NCBI RefSeq assembly: GCF_030814955.1
Contig: NZ_JAUSWB010000004.1
Coordinates: 337,492-401,491 of the forward strand
Length of the DNA: 64,000 bases
Direction: 5' to 3'
Origin: Planomicrobium stackebrandtii
Lineage (GTDB): Bacteria; Bacillota; Bacilli; Bacillales_A; Planococcaceae
Below are positions 1 to 9,695 of this stretch, one piece after another (position 1 is the stretch's first letter; each line of letters starts with the position of its first letter). Under the pieces are notes generated by a model. It saw only the letters and a program-made list of their open reading frames with translations. It was not told the origin of the DNA and ran no database searches. A program made the position numbers and the translations under genes.

Positions 1-939
1 GCTCAGTGGAATGTTGAGCACAAAACGACCCATAAAGGGGCAGTGATTGCGACCATCCGAGGAAGAGATCAGCAGCATCATCGACTGTTGACTGCACATG
101 TCGATACATTAGGCGCCATGGTGAAAGAAATCAAACCGAGCGGCCGTTTAAAGCTGTCATTGGTTGGCGGCTTTAAGTTCAATGCGATAGAAGGCGAAAA
201 TTGCCTCATACATAAAGCGGACGGTTCGACCGTTTCCGGAACAATACTGCTTCACCAGACAACAGTCCATGTCTACAAAGATGCGGGCACGGCTGAACGT
301 ACTGCCGACAATATGGAAGTGCGCTTGGATGAAAAAGCATTTTCGAAAGAGCAGGTTCAAAGCCTGGGCATTGAAGTGGGAGATTTCGTATCCTTCCAGC
401 CAAGATTTGAAGCGACCCAATCCGGCTACATCAAATCCCGGCATTTGGATGACAAGGCAAGCACTGCTTTATTGCTTCAGCTGGTAAAGCATTTCAGCGG
501 AACTGGAGAAGAGCTTCCTTATACAACCCATTTCTACATTTCCAACAACGAAGAAATCGGCTATGGCGGCAACTCCAGCATTCCCCCGGAAACGCAGGAG
601 TATATCGCTGTTGACATGGGTGCTATCGGAGACGGCCAGGAATCGGATGAATATACGGTTTCTATTTGTGCAAAAGACTCGAGCGGACCCTATCATTATG
701 GATTGACCCGCCATTTAATTTCTTTGGCGCAAGATCATGACATCGATTACAAAGTCGATATCTATCCCTATTATGGGTCAGATGCATCTGCTGCTATCAG
801 TGCTGGCCATGATGTTAAGCATGCATTGTTTGGTCCCGGGATTGAAGCTTCCCATTCATACGAACGCACACATACCGATTCATTAAAAGCGGCGGCAGCA
901 TTGCTACACGCATATGTGTTGTCTCCCATGGTTTCTTAA
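1..939 (+). CDS. M42 family metallopeptidase (5' end cut by window edge)
   Basis: The reading frame is open from base 1, so the start lies upstream and only about 312 C-terminal residues are visible. M42 enzymes are dinuclear zinc or cobalt aminopeptidases (glutamyl aminopeptidase, FrvX, endoglucanase-M type) acting in the cytosol. Visible family motifs in order are the metal-binding TAHVDT, the RHLDDKAS segment with its metal-bridging Asp, the catalytic NNEEIGYGG with paired Glu, AVDMGAIG with a ligand Asp, and near the C terminus SHSYERTH with a ligand His. All expected ligands in the visible part are present, so the gene looks intact. It ends 19 bases before murE. The exact substrate cannot be assigned. 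Confidence 0.93.
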   Translation, partial: AQWNVEHKTTHKGAVIATIRGRDQQHHRLLTAHVDTLGAMVKEIKPSGRLKLSLVGGFKFNAIEGENCLIHKADGSTVSGTILLHQTTVHVYKDAGTAERTADNMEVRLDEKAFSKEQVQSLGIEVGDFVSFQPRFEATQSGYIKSRHLDDKASTALLLQLVKHFSGTGEELPYTTHFYISNNEEIGYGGNSSIPPETQEYIAVDMGAIGDGQESDEYTVSICAKDSSGPYHYGLTRHLISLAQDHDIDYKVDIYPYYGSDASAAISAGHDVKHALFGPGIEASHSYERTHTDSLKAAAALLHAYVLSPMVS

Positions 940-958
940 CAGTAAGGAGAGGGATTTT

Positions 959-2419
959 ATGAACAGCAAAGAGTTACTGACGTCAATTCCATACAAGCAG
1001 ATTAAAGGTGAACTGCCGGAAACGATTGAACACCTGACAATAGATTCCCGGGATATTAAAGCAGACTCCATGTTTGTTTGCATCGCGGGCTATACAGTGG
1101 ACGGCCATAATTTCGCGCAGCAGGCAGCCGATCAGGGAGCAACGGTGATCGTAGCAGAACGACCGTTGACGATTGACAATGCGACAGTCGTTATTGTCGA
1201 CAGCACTTCGCGGGCGCTTGGGCTGTTGGCTGCAAAATTTTACGACTACCCATCCAAGCTTCTGCACATGACCGGTGTCACAGGCACCAATGGCAAAACC
1301 AGCGTAGCGGGAATTTTGCATTCGATGCTGATGAAGCTTGGTGAGAAATCAGGGTTGACAGGAACAATCGGTTTTGACTTGAACGGCCAATTGCATCCAT
1401 CGGCCAATACAACAAATGACGCACTCACGACACAGCAAATGATTGCACGTGCACGTGACGAAGACTGCTCACACATGACCATGGAAGTATCGTCGCATGG
1501 ATTAATATTGGGGCGCCTGGCCGGAGTGGAGTTTGATACTGCGATTTTCACTAACCTGACGCACGACCACCTGGATTTTCATGGCACGATGGAAGAATAC
1601 GGCCATGCCAAAAGCTTATTGTTTTCGCAACTGGGACAGGATCTGGCCAACCGGAAACAAGCTATTTTAAATGCCGATGATCCATGGTCCAACGAAATGG
1701 CGAAAATGACCCCGCATCCGGTTTACACGTACGGAATTCAAAACAACGCACAATTCCGGGCGAAAGATATTCAATTGACGCATGAAGGAACAACCTTTAC
1801 GCTGGATTGCAAAGAAGGGCAATTCCCGGTTTCTATGAAACTGTTGGGTGAGTTTAATGTGTCCAACGCCTTGGCGGCCATTGCTGCATTGTACGCGGAA
1901 GGCTATGAACTGGGCGAAATATTAAAGGCTTTGGCAATAATAGCTCCGGTTGAAGGACGCATGCAAAAAGTGGAGCTGGAAGCACCTATTTCTGTTTTCA
2001 TTGATTATGCCCATACACCTGATGCCATCGAGAAAGCAATTGATGCCGTACAGGACTTTAAAGAAAAACGCATCATTTTTCTAGTAGGCACAGGCGGCAA
2101 CCGAGATAAGACAAAGCGCCCTATCATGGCTGAAAAAGCGTCTGTTGCAGATTATGTCGTCTTAACGACAGATGATCCGCGCGACGAAAGCTATGAAAGT
2201 ATTTTAGGCGATTTGGAAATCGGAATGACCCATAGCCAGTTTGCCTGCATAGGCGACCGGGAAGAAGCGGTCAAGCACGCGGTGCAGCAAGCAGAAGCGG
2301 GTGACATCATCATTCTCGCCGGTAAAGGGCATGAAGATTACCAGATTATCGGCAGCACCAAATATCCACACAGCGACAAAGAAATCGCGATACAGGAAGC
2401 GATGAAAAAGTTTCAGTGA
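959..2419 (+). CDS. murE: UDP-N-acetylmuramoyl-tripeptide synthetase MurE
   Basis: Cytoplasmic Mur ligase that adds the third residue (meso-DAP or L-Lys) to UDP-MurNAc-L-Ala-D-Glu with ATP, in peptidoglycan synthesis. The 486-residue protein has the expected three domains: N-terminal UDP-binding (TIDSRDI near 28), central ATPase with P-loop GTNGKT at 109-114 and the TNLTHDHLDFHGT segment, and a C-terminal ligase domain with IDYAHTPDAIEKA. ATG 959 follows an AAGGAGAGGG box; the in-frame extension upstream overlaps the previous gene and has no ribosome site. The amino-acid specificity motif reads DDPR at residues 405-408, resembling the DAP-type DNPR more than the Lys-type DNPA. Planococcaceae usually carry lysine in the wall, so specificity is left open. 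Confidence 0.95.
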   Translation: MNSKELLTSIPYKQIKGELPETIEHLTIDSRDIKADSMFVCIAGYTVDGHNFAQQAADQGATVIVAERPLTIDNATVVIVDSTSRALGLLAAKFYDYPSKLLHMTGVTGTNGKTSVAGILHSMLMKLGEKSGLTGTIGFDLNGQLHPSANTTNDALTTQQMIARARDEDCSHMTMEVSSHGLILGRLAGVEFDTAIFTNLTHDHLDFHGTMEEYGHAKSLLFSQLGQDLANRKQAILNADDPWSNEMAKMTPHPVYTYGIQNNAQFRAKDIQLTHEGTTFTLDCKEGQFPVSMKLLGEFNVSNALAAIAALYAEGYELGEILKALAIIAPVEGRMQKVELEAPISVFIDYAHTPDAIEKAIDAVQDFKEKRIIFLVGTGGNRDKTKRPIMAEKASVADYVVLTTDDPRDESYESILGDLEIGMTHSQFACIGDREEAVKHAVQQAEAGDIIILAGKGHEDYQIIGSTKYPHSDKEIAIQEAMKKFQ

Positions 2420-2447
2420 AAAGGGGCCCATGAAGGCTCCTTTTTTT
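2419..2447 (+). terminator. Intrinsic terminator of murE
   Basis: Ten-pair stem with one G-U (2419-2428 with 2435-2444), six-base loop, then a run of T. It begins at the last base of the murE stop codon. Confidence 0.85.
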
Positions 2448-2525
2448 CTGCAAACGTTAAAATTCCTTGTTTTTTTCAGTCCCCTTCTCTAATATGAAGA
2501 GAGTAGATTAAAGGAGCGTATAAAC

Positions 2526-4094
2526 ATGTCAGACCAATTACAGAATGAAATTCAAAATAGAAGAACTTTCGCGATCATTTCCCACCCGGATGCCGGGAAA
2601 ACAACCTTAACAGAAAAGCTTTTGCTGTTTGGGGGAGCGATCCGTGATGCGGGAACTGTCAAAGGGAAAAAGAGCGGCAAGTTCGCCACATCCGACTGGA
2701 TGGAAATTGAAAAGCAGCGGGGGATTTCCGTTACTTCTTCCGTCATGCAATTCGATTATGCCGGACACCGCGTCAATATTCTGGACACTCCCGGGCACCA
2801 GGATTTCAGTGAAGATACGTATCGTACATTGATGGCAGTCGACAGTGCTGTCATGATCATCGATGTTGCCAAAGGAATTGAAGCACAGACTGTCAAGCTG
2901 TTCAAAGTTTGTAAAATGCGCGGCATTCCGATTTTTACTTTTATCAATAAGATGGACCGCCAAGGTAAAGAGCCTTTGGAATTGATGGAGGAACTGGAAG
3001 AAGTTCTTGGCATCCAATCCTACGCGATGAACTGGCCAATCGGCATGGGCAAAGAATTCCTGGGCATCTATGACCGTTTTAACAAGCGCATCGAACCGTT
3101 CCGATCTGAAGGAGATCGTTTCCTGGAACTTGACGAACAGGGCAAATTGATCGAAGACCACGAGATGAAGAAAACTTCCTATTATACACAGGCAATGGAT
3201 GACATCGAACTGTTGAATGAAGCAGGCAACGACTTTTCAATTGATCGTGTGAAAAAAGGTGAGTTGACGCCGGTTTTCTTCGGCAGTGCGTTAGCTAATT
3301 TCGGCGTCGAAACGTTTTTGGAAACTTACCTGCAATTTGCACCATCACCACAGCCGCGCGATACGCAGGACAATGAGGAAATTGATCCGATCGAGATGCC
3401 TTTCTCTGGATTTATTTTCAAAATCCAAGCCAATATGAATCCGGCTCACCGTGACCGCATTGCATTTGTGCGCATCGTATCAGGCAAGTTTGAACGTGGA
3501 ATGAACGTCACTTTGGCGCGCACCGGAAAAAGTTTCAAGCTGTCACAGACAACTCAATTTTTGGCAGATGACCGCGAAATGGTCAACGAAGCGGTGGCGG
3601 GAGACATCATCGGTCTCCACGACGTAGGAAATTACCAAATTGGAGATACCATTACGAGCGGCAAGAAGTTCCAGTTTGAAAGCCTGCCGCAGTTTACGCC
3701 GGAACTTTTCGTTAAAGTTACTGCTAAAAACGTCATGAAACAAAAGCATTTCCATAAAGGGATCCTTCAGCTTGTTCAGGAAGGCGCAATCCAGTACTAC
3801 AAAACGCTTCATCTGGAAGAAGTCATTCTTGGGGCAGTCGGACAGCTTCAATTTGAAGTGTTCGAACACCGGATGAAAAATGAATACAATGTGGATGTGC
3901 GGATGGAGCCGATCGGTTCCAAAATCGCCCGCTGGATTGAAAATGAAGAAGATGTCAAAGAATCAATGTCCAGCGGCCGTTCAATGCTGGTACGCGACCG
4001 TTTTGACAACTATGTCTTTTTATTCGAAAACGAGTTTGCGACACGATGGTTCCAGGATAAAAATCCAGGCATTCGATTATACAGTCTGCTATAA
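2526..4094 (+). CDS. prfC: Peptide chain release factor 3 (RF3)
   Basis: Translational GTPase that releases RF1/RF2 from the ribosome after termination. The 522-residue length fits the family. The G domain comes first, with P-loop SHPDAGKTT (about 18-26), the switch region with RGISVTSS, G3 [12 protein letters not shown] (RF3 has FSEDTYR here), and G4 NKMDR. Domain II carries [17 protein letters not shown], and the C-terminal RF3 domain holds [14 protein letters not shown]. This set separates it from EF-G. ATG 2526 follows AAAGGAGCG. It lies between two terminators, so it is probably transcribed alone. Confidence 0.97.
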   Translation: MSDQLQNEIQNRRTFAIISHPDAGKTTLTEKLLLFGGAIRDAGTVKGKKSGKFATSDWMEIEKQRGISVTSSVMQFDYAGHRVNILDTPGHQDFSEDTYRTLMAVDSAVMIIDVAKGIEAQTVKLFKVCKMRGIPIFTFINKMDRQGKEPLELMEELEEVLGIQSYAMNWPIGMGKEFLGIYDRFNKRIEPFRSEGDRFLELDEQGKLIEDHEMKKTSYYTQAMDDIELLNEAGNDFSIDRVKKGELTPVFFGSALANFGVETFLETYLQFAPSPQPRDTQDNEEIDPIEMPFSGFIFKIQANMNPAHRDRIAFVRIVSGKFERGMNVTLARTGKSFKLSQTTQFLADDREMVNEAVAGDIIGLHDVGNYQIGDTITSGKKFQFESLPQFTPELFVKVTAKNVMKQKHFHKGILQLVQEGAIQYYKTLHLEEVILGAVGQLQFEVFEHRMKNEYNVDVRMEPIGSKIARWIENEEDVKESMSSGRSMLVRDRFDNYVFLFENEFATRWFQDKNPGIRLYSLL

Positions 4095-4098
4095 AAAT

Positions 4099-4125
4099 AA
4101 AAACCTGCTGCTGGCAGGTTTTTTT
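4099..4125 (+). terminator. Intrinsic terminator of prfC
   Basis: Perfect ten-pair stem (4099-4108 with 4114-4123), loop TGCTG, T tract; begins five bases after the prfC stop. Confidence 0.9.
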
Positions 4126-4228
4126 GTTTTCTTCAATAAAGTGGCAGATCAGTGAACACCTTCTGTAAAGTTTGCGGTTGCAGGCAATTTTTCTTATGAT
4201 AGAAGAACACGGAGAGAGGGTTGAGCAA

Positions 4229-7200
4229 ATGAAAATAAGCGATTTTTCGATAAAAAGGCCAGTCTTTACACTGGTAATCATGTTTTTGATCATCATTCTG
4301 GGAGCGGTATCATTCACCCGCATCCCGATTACTTTAATCCCCGAGCTCAATCCGCCAATTGGTGTAGTGGTTACCAATTACCCAGGCGCCAGCCCGACAG
4401 AAGTAAGTGAAAAAGTCACGAAACCTCTAGAAGCAAACTTGGCTACATTGCCGGGAATCGAATCGATTCAATCGAATAGCCAGGAAGGCTCGAATTTTAT
4501 CCTGCTGGAATTTGATTGGTCGACAGATATAGACGAAGTCCAAACAGACATTATGCAGCGGATCGATCAAACACCGATTCCGGATGATTCAAATGATCCG
4601 CGTTTTTTAAAGTTTGATCCTTCACAATTTCCGATTCTTCAATTATCATTGCGTTCGAGTGATCCGGATGCCGATGTACGGGTAATTGCAGAAGAGCTGG
4701 AAACAGAGCTTCGCCAAACGGATGGAGTGGCGAGCGTCAATATCTCAGGTTCTTTAATAGAAGAAATTCAAATCGAATTGGATCAGGCTGAATTGGAAGA
4801 GCGGGGCTTGCAGCAATCAGATGTTGTACAGTTGATCCAAGCCAACAATATTTCATTGCCTGGTGAACCGATTGAGACCGAAGATGGGCGCAACCTGACA
4901 ACCCGGATTATCAGCACCTTGACCAATGTAGAGGAAATCCGGAATTTGGTGCTGACCATTGACCCGCTAGAAGGCGATAATGTCACCATTGGTGATGTAG
5001 CCGAAGTTAATGTCAGTGAACGTGAAAGCAACAGTGAAACCAGGACCAATGAAGAGCCGGCTGTCTTATTATCTGCTCTCCAGGAGTCACAGGCAAATAC
5101 AGCAGATGTTTCAGATGCCTTCCAGGAAAGATTGGATGAACTGCTGAGCGAAGAGCGTTTCGAGGGTGTCGAAGCGGACATCCTCTTTGACCAGGGCGAC
5201 TATGTCAAACTTGCCATTGGCAATATTGGCCAGACATTGGTTTTGGGTGGTCTTTTTGCTATGCTGGTCCTGTTTTATTTCCTGCGCGGCATTAGGAGCC
5301 CCATTATTATCGGGGTAGCAATTCCATATTCAGTCATCGTCACCTTTGTTCTTATGTTTTTTGCCGACTTTGCATTGAATATTTTAACTTTGGGTGCGCT
5401 GGCATTAGGAATCGGAATGCTGGTAGATAACGCAATTGTCGTTATTGAAAACATTGAACGGCATTTAGCGATGGGCAAAAATGCCAAAAAAGCAGCATCC
5501 GAAGGGGCGAAGGAAGTTTCTGGTGCAATCATTGCGTCCACTTTGACCACGGTAGCTGTCTTCATTCCGGTCATCTTTATCTCGGGATTGATCGGTGAAA
5601 TATTCTTTGAGTTTGCCTTGACGATTTCGTTCAGTCTTATTGCCTCTTTGGCAGTTGCGCTAACTGTCATTCCAATGATGGCTTCCCGAATGCTTGGGAA
5701 ACCCGGTGCTAAACCGAAAGTGGAGAGGGATGCATCCAGAAGTGTCAAAGCATTCGAAGGGTCCGTTATTTGGGCGCTGCGCCATAGAATTGTCGTGTTG
5801 TTTACGGCACTGGTGCTTTTAGTGGTCGGGGCTTTCGGCGTTATGCAAGTGGGCACGGAATTTATTCCTGCGACCGATGAAGGCTTTGTCAGTGTTTCCG
5901 TCGAGCTCGAAAATGGGTCTTCAAGAGCAGCGACGGACGAAGTGGTCGATCTGATAGAAGAAGAATTGAAAATTGAAGAAGAAGTCGATGTGTATGTCAG
6001 TTTGATCGGGGCTACGCAGCAGGGCCAGGCACAAGGCTCTGCGGAATCGAATACCGCTGAGATTTATGTGAAGCTGGTGGATTTGGCAGATCGGGACCGT
6101 TCGATTTTTGATTTTGTGGATGATGTGCAGCCGCGAATTCTTGAGACTGTTGGGGAACGTGCGTTAGTCAGCTTTAATTTGCAGACTGCAGCGGGCTCCT
6201 CACCGAACACGTTATCGTTCACTGTAACGGATACGGATCGTGCCCGTCTGGACACCGCGGTTGCCGATATAGAGGCGGCTTTAACAGAGCTTTCAGAAGT
6301 GACTGAGCTGACGAACGACCGTCAGGAAACGATTGATGAAATCCAAATGACCATCAATCGTGAAGCAGCGACCGAATACGGGCTGCCTCCGGCTCAGATA
6401 GCCCAAACGGTGAATAACATCACACGCGGGGTTTTGGCTACACAAGTATTGGCGGAGAATGATGAAGTTCTCAGTGTATATGTGGCTTATGAAGAAGGAG
6501 AACGGGACAGTCTTGAACAGCTTCGGAGCCTGTCTCTTCGAACGCCGGCAGGAGAATTTGTGGAGCTTCAGGAGCTGGCCGATATTGAAGTGGCCCAAGG
6601 TCCCGTCAGCATCCAACGGGTAGATCAGGCAGACAGTGTCTCGTTTACACTTCAGCACCAATCAAGCATTACACTGGGAGACATGTCAGATCAGGTGGAC
6701 TCGACCATCGAAGAACTGGACTTGAATGAAAACACGATGATTTCGTTTGGGGGCGACCGTGAGCTGCTGGATAACTCGATAAACGACATGATGATGGCTG
6801 TTGTTTTGGCTATTGTACTTGTCTACATTGTCATGGCAGCACAATTTGAATCCTTTAAGTATCCGCTGGTTATCATGTTTACTGTGCCATTGATGGCGAT
6901 TGGCGTAGCGATTGCGCTGTTTGTTACACAGACGCCTATCAGCATTACCGCCGTCATCGGTATACTGGTTCTAGTAGGTATAGTCGTCAATAACGGGATT
7001 GTGCTGGTGGATTACATCAATCAACGGAAAGAAGCAGGCATGAATTCTTACGATGCCATCATCACTTCTGTTCATGACCGCCGCCGACCGATTTTGATGA
7101 CAGCATTAACGACCATTCTGGGGCTATTGCCGCTGGCGATTGGAATCGGAGAAGGTACAGAAATCAATCAGCCGATGGGGATCACAGTAATTGGCGGACT

Positions 7201-7288
7201 CATCAGTTCGACTTTACTGTCACTTTATATCGTACCGATTGTCTATAGCTTGTTTGACAGACAAACAAGAAAAATGAACAAAAAGTAA
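4229..7288 (+). CDS. RND (AcrB/SwrC-type) efflux transporter
   Basis: Inner-membrane proton-driven exporter of the HAE/AcrB superfamily. At 1019 residues it is close to the usual length. It starts with the classic N-terminal FSIKRPVFTLVIM helix. A large extracytoplasmic loop precedes a helix bundle containing GMLVDNAIVVIENIERH, where D400 matches the first of the two proton-relay Asp residues of AcrB and the second is Asn. A second duplicated half follows (FIPATDEGF, VMAAQFESFKYPLVIM, GILVLVGIVVNNGIVLVDY). ATG 4229 has GGAGAGGG eight bases upstream; a start at 4172 would lack one. SwrC of B. subtilis, a surfactin self-resistance pump, is the nearest remembered homologue. No membrane-fusion partner is adjacent. 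Substrate unknown. Confidence 0.93.
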   Translation: MKISDFSIKRPVFTLVIMFLIIILGAVSFTRIPITLIPELNPPIGVVVTNYPGASPTEVSEKVTKPLEANLATLPGIESIQSNSQEGSNFILLEFDWSTDIDEVQTDIMQRIDQTPIPDDSNDPRFLKFDPSQFPILQLSLRSSDPDADVRVIAEELETELRQTDGVASVNISGSLIEEIQIELDQAELEERGLQQSDVVQLIQANNISLPGEPIETEDGRNLTTRIISTLTNVEEIRNLVLTIDPLEGDNVTIGDVAEVNVSERESNSETRTNEEPAVLLSALQESQANTADVSDAFQERLDELLSEERFEGVEADILFDQGDYVKLAIGNIGQTLVLGGLFAMLVLFYFLRGIRSPIIIGVAIPYSVIVTFVLMFFADFALNILTLGALALGIGMLVDNAIVVIENIERHLAMGKNAKKAASEGAKEVSGAIIASTLTTVAVFIPVIFISGLIGEIFFEFALTISFSLIASLAVALTVIPMMASRMLGKPGAKPKVERDASRSVKAFEGSVIWALRHRIVVLFTALVLLVVGAFGVMQVGTEFIPATDEGFVSVSVELENGSSRAATDEVVDLIEEELKIEEEVDVYVSLIGATQQGQAQGSAESNTAEIYVKLVDLADRDRSIFDFVDDVQPRILETVGERALVSFNLQTAAGSSPNTLSFTVTDTDRARLDTAVADIEAALTELSEVTELTNDRQETIDEIQMTINREAATEYGLPPAQIAQTVNNITRGVLATQVLAENDEVLSVYVAYEEGERDSLEQLRSLSLRTPAGEFVELQELADIEVAQGPVSIQRVDQADSVSFTLQHQSSITLGDMSDQVDSTIEELDLNENTMISFGGDRELLDNSINDMMMAVVLAIVLVYIVMAAQFESFKYPLVIMFTVPLMAIGVAIALFVTQTPISITAVIGILVLVGIVVNNGIVLVDYINQRKEAGMNSYDAIITSVHDRRRPILMTALTTILGLLPLAIGIGEGTEINQPMGITVIGGLISSTLLSLYIVPIVYSLFDRQTRKMNKK

Positions 7289-7308
7289 GCCTTCGGGTTT
7301 ACTTTTTT
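7281..7308 (+). terminator. Intrinsic terminator of the RND gene
   Basis: Eleven-pair stem with one G-U, TTCG tetraloop and T tract. The 5' arm overlaps the last codons and stop of the RND gene. Confidence 0.88.
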
Positions 7309-7365
7309 CTTTTGCTGCAATCTATTGGGAAATTTAGTATGATGGGAGCAAAGGAGGCTGGAGCT

Positions 7366-8445
7366 ATGACAGAAATAGTATTCACAGGGTTTCCAGGATT
7401 TATTGCCAGCCAATTGATCCAAAAGCATGCCGAGCAAAACGAATCGATTTCGGCTATTATTTTATCGTCTGAACGGGAAAAAGCAGAAAAGGAAGCCGAG
7501 CGCATCCGAAAAGAAACCAATTGCCGGAGCATCAAACTGATAGAAGGAGATATTACAAAAGAGGGGCTGGGATTGACCGAAAGCGACAAAGCATATCTGA
7601 GGGACAAACCGCTGATTTTCTGGCATCTTGCCGCTATTTACGATTTGGCCGTTCCCAGAGATATAGCATGGAAAGTCAATGTGGAAGGAACACGCAAGGT
7701 TAATGAATTTATCAACGAGCTTCCTAAACTGGAGCGATATGTATACTTCAGTACAGCCTACGTAGCGGGCAATCGGGAAGGCACTATTTACGAAGATCAA
7801 TTGGTTCGTCCGGAAGCCTTCAAAAACTTCTATGAAGAAACCAAATTTGAAGCGGAACTGCTGGTAAATGAAATGAAGAAGACAGCACCTGTGACAATCA
7901 TTCGGCCCGGCATTGTCCGTGGTCATTCGGTCACAGGGGAAACCATCAAATTTGATGGCCCCTATTTTTTCTTGAATTTGATTGATCGGGTGAAGTTTCT
8001 GCCGGCTGTTCCATTCGTTGGGCATTCCAAATCCTACATAAATGTTGTACCGGTAGATTATATTTTAGAGGCGTCCATTTATCTCAGTAAACAGGGAGCG
8101 GCATCTGGGCAAACTGTCCATTTGACGGATCCCAATTCCCACCCAGTAGAAGAAGTTTATCGCAGCATGGTCCAATCGATGACTGGAAAAAATCCAAGAG
8201 GGCGCCTGCCCCATAGGCTGGCCAAATTATCGCTGTCTATAGCACCGGTAAGAAAAGGGCTGGGGGTCGAAAAGGAAACATTGGATTACCTGACATGGTC
8301 CGCAGATTTTGACACGCAAAATGCAGAACGGCTGCTGGCAGGTAGTGGTATACGCTGCGCAGATTTTCTGGCAACCATACCGGCTATGGTTCAGTTTTAC
8401 AACTTGCATAAAAAGGATAAAAATTTTCAAATTCCCATCATTTAA
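7366..8445 (+). CDS. Extended SDR family NAD(P)-binding oxidoreductase
   Basis: A 359-residue protein of the extended short-chain dehydrogenase class, closest in feel to the NAD_binding_4 (male sterility, acyl-CoA/carboxylic acid reductase) branch. Residues 5-16 form the Rossmann turn TGFPGFIASQL; EGDIT marks the adenine-binding Asp; YFSTAYVAGN holds the Ser of the catalytic triad and YEETK the Tyr-Lys pair; VTIIRPGIVRG follows as in that branch. ATG 7366 is preceded by AAAGGAGG, ruling out an 18-codon longer reading. It stands alone between a terminator and the manganese riboswitch leader. The substrate is not evident; thioester reduction would be a guess. Confidence 0.85.
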   Translation: MTEIVFTGFPGFIASQLIQKHAEQNESISAIILSSEREKAEKEAERIRKETNCRSIKLIEGDITKEGLGLTESDKAYLRDKPLIFWHLAAIYDLAVPRDIAWKVNVEGTRKVNEFINELPKLERYVYFSTAYVAGNREGTIYEDQLVRPEAFKNFYEETKFEAELLVNEMKKTAPVTIIRPGIVRGHSVTGETIKFDGPYFFLNLIDRVKFLPAVPFVGHSKSYINVVPVDYILEASIYLSKQGAASGQTVHLTDPNSHPVEEVYRSMVQSMTGKNPRGRLPHRLAKLSLSIAPVRKGLGVEKETLDYLTWSADFDTQNAERLLAGSGIRCADFLATIPAMVQFYNLHKKDKNFQIPII

Positions 8446-8468
8446 AACTACCACTTCCATAAAAATGA

Positions 8469-8477
8469 TGCTATACT
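8469..8477 (+). promoter_or_regulatory. Probable extended -10 promoter for the Mn riboswitch leader
   Basis: TGcTATACT is an extended -10 element (TG at 8469-8470, TATACT at 8472-8477). No good -35 is seen, as is allowed for this class. It lies about 25 bases before the riboswitch, so it would start the leader RNA near 8484. Confidence 0.5.
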
Positions 8478-8497
8478 GACATTACAAAATAATACAC

Positions 8498-8638
8498 TTT
8501 GACTTTCAGTCAAGGGGGAGTAGCTATGGGGAAACCTATTTCACAGTCGTCAAGACATGGTTAGTAGCCATCGGTTGTGATAGCAAATTTAATTTGCTTA
8601 GCGAGACCTTTGCCTTTTTTTAGGCAAGGGTCTTTTTT
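8498..8638 (+). ncRNA. yybP-ykoY manganese riboswitch with terminator platform
   Basis: Both conserved strands of the yybP-ykoY aptamer are present: the AAGGGGGAGTAGC segment (8512-8524) and GCGAGACCTTTGCC (8601-8614). Between them lie variable helices, including one closed by AGCAAATTT/AATTTGCTT. The second conserved strand is also the 5' arm of a 13-pair terminator (8603-8615 with 8622-8634, then T run). Pairing inside the aptamer and the terminator are therefore mutually exclusive, giving a transcriptional ON switch with metal. The family senses Mn2+ and commonly precedes TerC-type exporters, which is what follows here. The identification rests on remembered consensus, not a covariance search. 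Confidence 0.92.
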
Positions 8639-8667
8639 GTGGGTAAAAATTAGGAGGAGAGAATGGA

Positions 8668-9462
8668 ATGGAAGCAATAATATTGGAGTATGCATGGGTC
8701 CTATTGGTGTTGGTTGGACTCGAAGGATTACTGGCTGCAGATAATGCAGTGGTAATGGCAGTAATGGTTAAGCATTTGCCGAAAGAACAACAGAAAAAAG
8801 CATTATTTTATGGGTTGGTAGGGGCATTTGTTTTCCGTTTTGCAGCATTGTTCATGATTACACTGCTTGTTAACATCTGGCAGATACAGGCGCTTGGGGC
8901 GGCTTATCTCTTGTTCATCTCGATCAAGAGCATTTATGATCAGCGTAAAGGGGATACGGACGAAATTCTTGAGGGCGTTGATGCACCTGAGAAAAAAGGT
9001 TCAAGTTTTTGGATGACCGTATTAAAAGTTGAGTTGGCCGATATCGCTTTTGCCATCGACTCGATGCTGGCGGCAGTCGCTTTGGCTGTTACATTGCCGC
9101 ACTTAAATGTGTTTGGAATGGATGACATTGGCGGCATTAACTCAGGGCAGTTTATGGTCATGCTTGCCGGTGGTTTAATCGGTGTCATAATCATGCGTTT
9201 TGCAGCACATAAATTCGTGCAGCTGCTTGAGAAATATCCGCAACTTGAAACTGCTGCATTCGTTATCGTGGGCTGGGTAGGAGTCAAATTATTGGTGATG
9301 ACATTATCCCACGAAAATGTTGGCGTCTTGCCACATGATTTCCCGCACTCTACACCGTGGACACTTGTCTTCTGGACAGTACTGCTTGGAATTGTAGTTG
9401 TTGGCGGAATTCTTGGAGTTAAACAAAACAAAGATCAAGCTAAAGAACATGAAGCAAAATAA
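8668..9462 (+). CDS. TerC family membrane protein, probable Mn2+ exporter (YkoY/MeeY-like)
   Basis: A 264-residue polytopic membrane protein of the TerC family. The family acidic motifs are visible: EGLLAADNAVVMA in helix 1 (Glu, Asp and Asn of the metal path) and VELADIAFAIDSMLA in the second half, whose paired Asp residues mirror the first. About seven membrane segments are separated by a short charged loop near 85-105. ATG 8668 has AGGAGG nine bases upstream. The manganese riboswitch directly before it indicates expression when Mn2+ is high. B. subtilis YkoY (MeeY) and YceF (MeeF) export Mn2+ and help metallate secreted enzymes; the same role is inferred here. Confidence 0.93.
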   Translation: MEAIILEYAWVLLVLVGLEGLLAADNAVVMAVMVKHLPKEQQKKALFYGLVGAFVFRFAALFMITLLVNIWQIQALGAAYLLFISIKSIYDQRKGDTDEILEGVDAPEKKGSSFWMTVLKVELADIAFAIDSMLAAVALAVTLPHLNVFGMDDIGGINSGQFMVMLAGGLIGVIIMRFAAHKFVQLLEKYPQLETAAFVIVGWVGVKLLVMTLSHENVGVLPHDFPHSTPWTLVFWTVLLGIVVVGGILGVKQNKDQAKEHEAK

Positions 9463-9492
9463 AAAAATCTTTAGCAAATAGAGTTAAAAAAT

Positions 9493-9526
9493 AAGGTGCA
9501 TTGATCTCATTCAATGCACCTTTTTT
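9493..9526 (+). terminator. Intrinsic terminator of the terC gene
   Basis: Perfect twelve-pair stem (9493-9504 with 9511-9522), loop TCTCAT, T tract. Confidence 0.92.
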
Positions 9527-9695
9527 CTATGCTTATTTAAGAAAGGAAATATATTGAAGAGAAAATAGCCGACTACCGACAAAAAAGAGAATTGATAAGC
9601 GAATAATGATAAGAACAAAAATACCTGCCTCTTTTCAATTGAATCCTTCAAAGTTACAATCAAGTAGGCAGTGACTTTGAGAAGAGGTGAATGGT

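Noticed and set aside
2466..2495. Promoter for prfC (TTGTTT, TAATAT)
   Set aside because: Both hexamers match consensus poorly; too weak to call.
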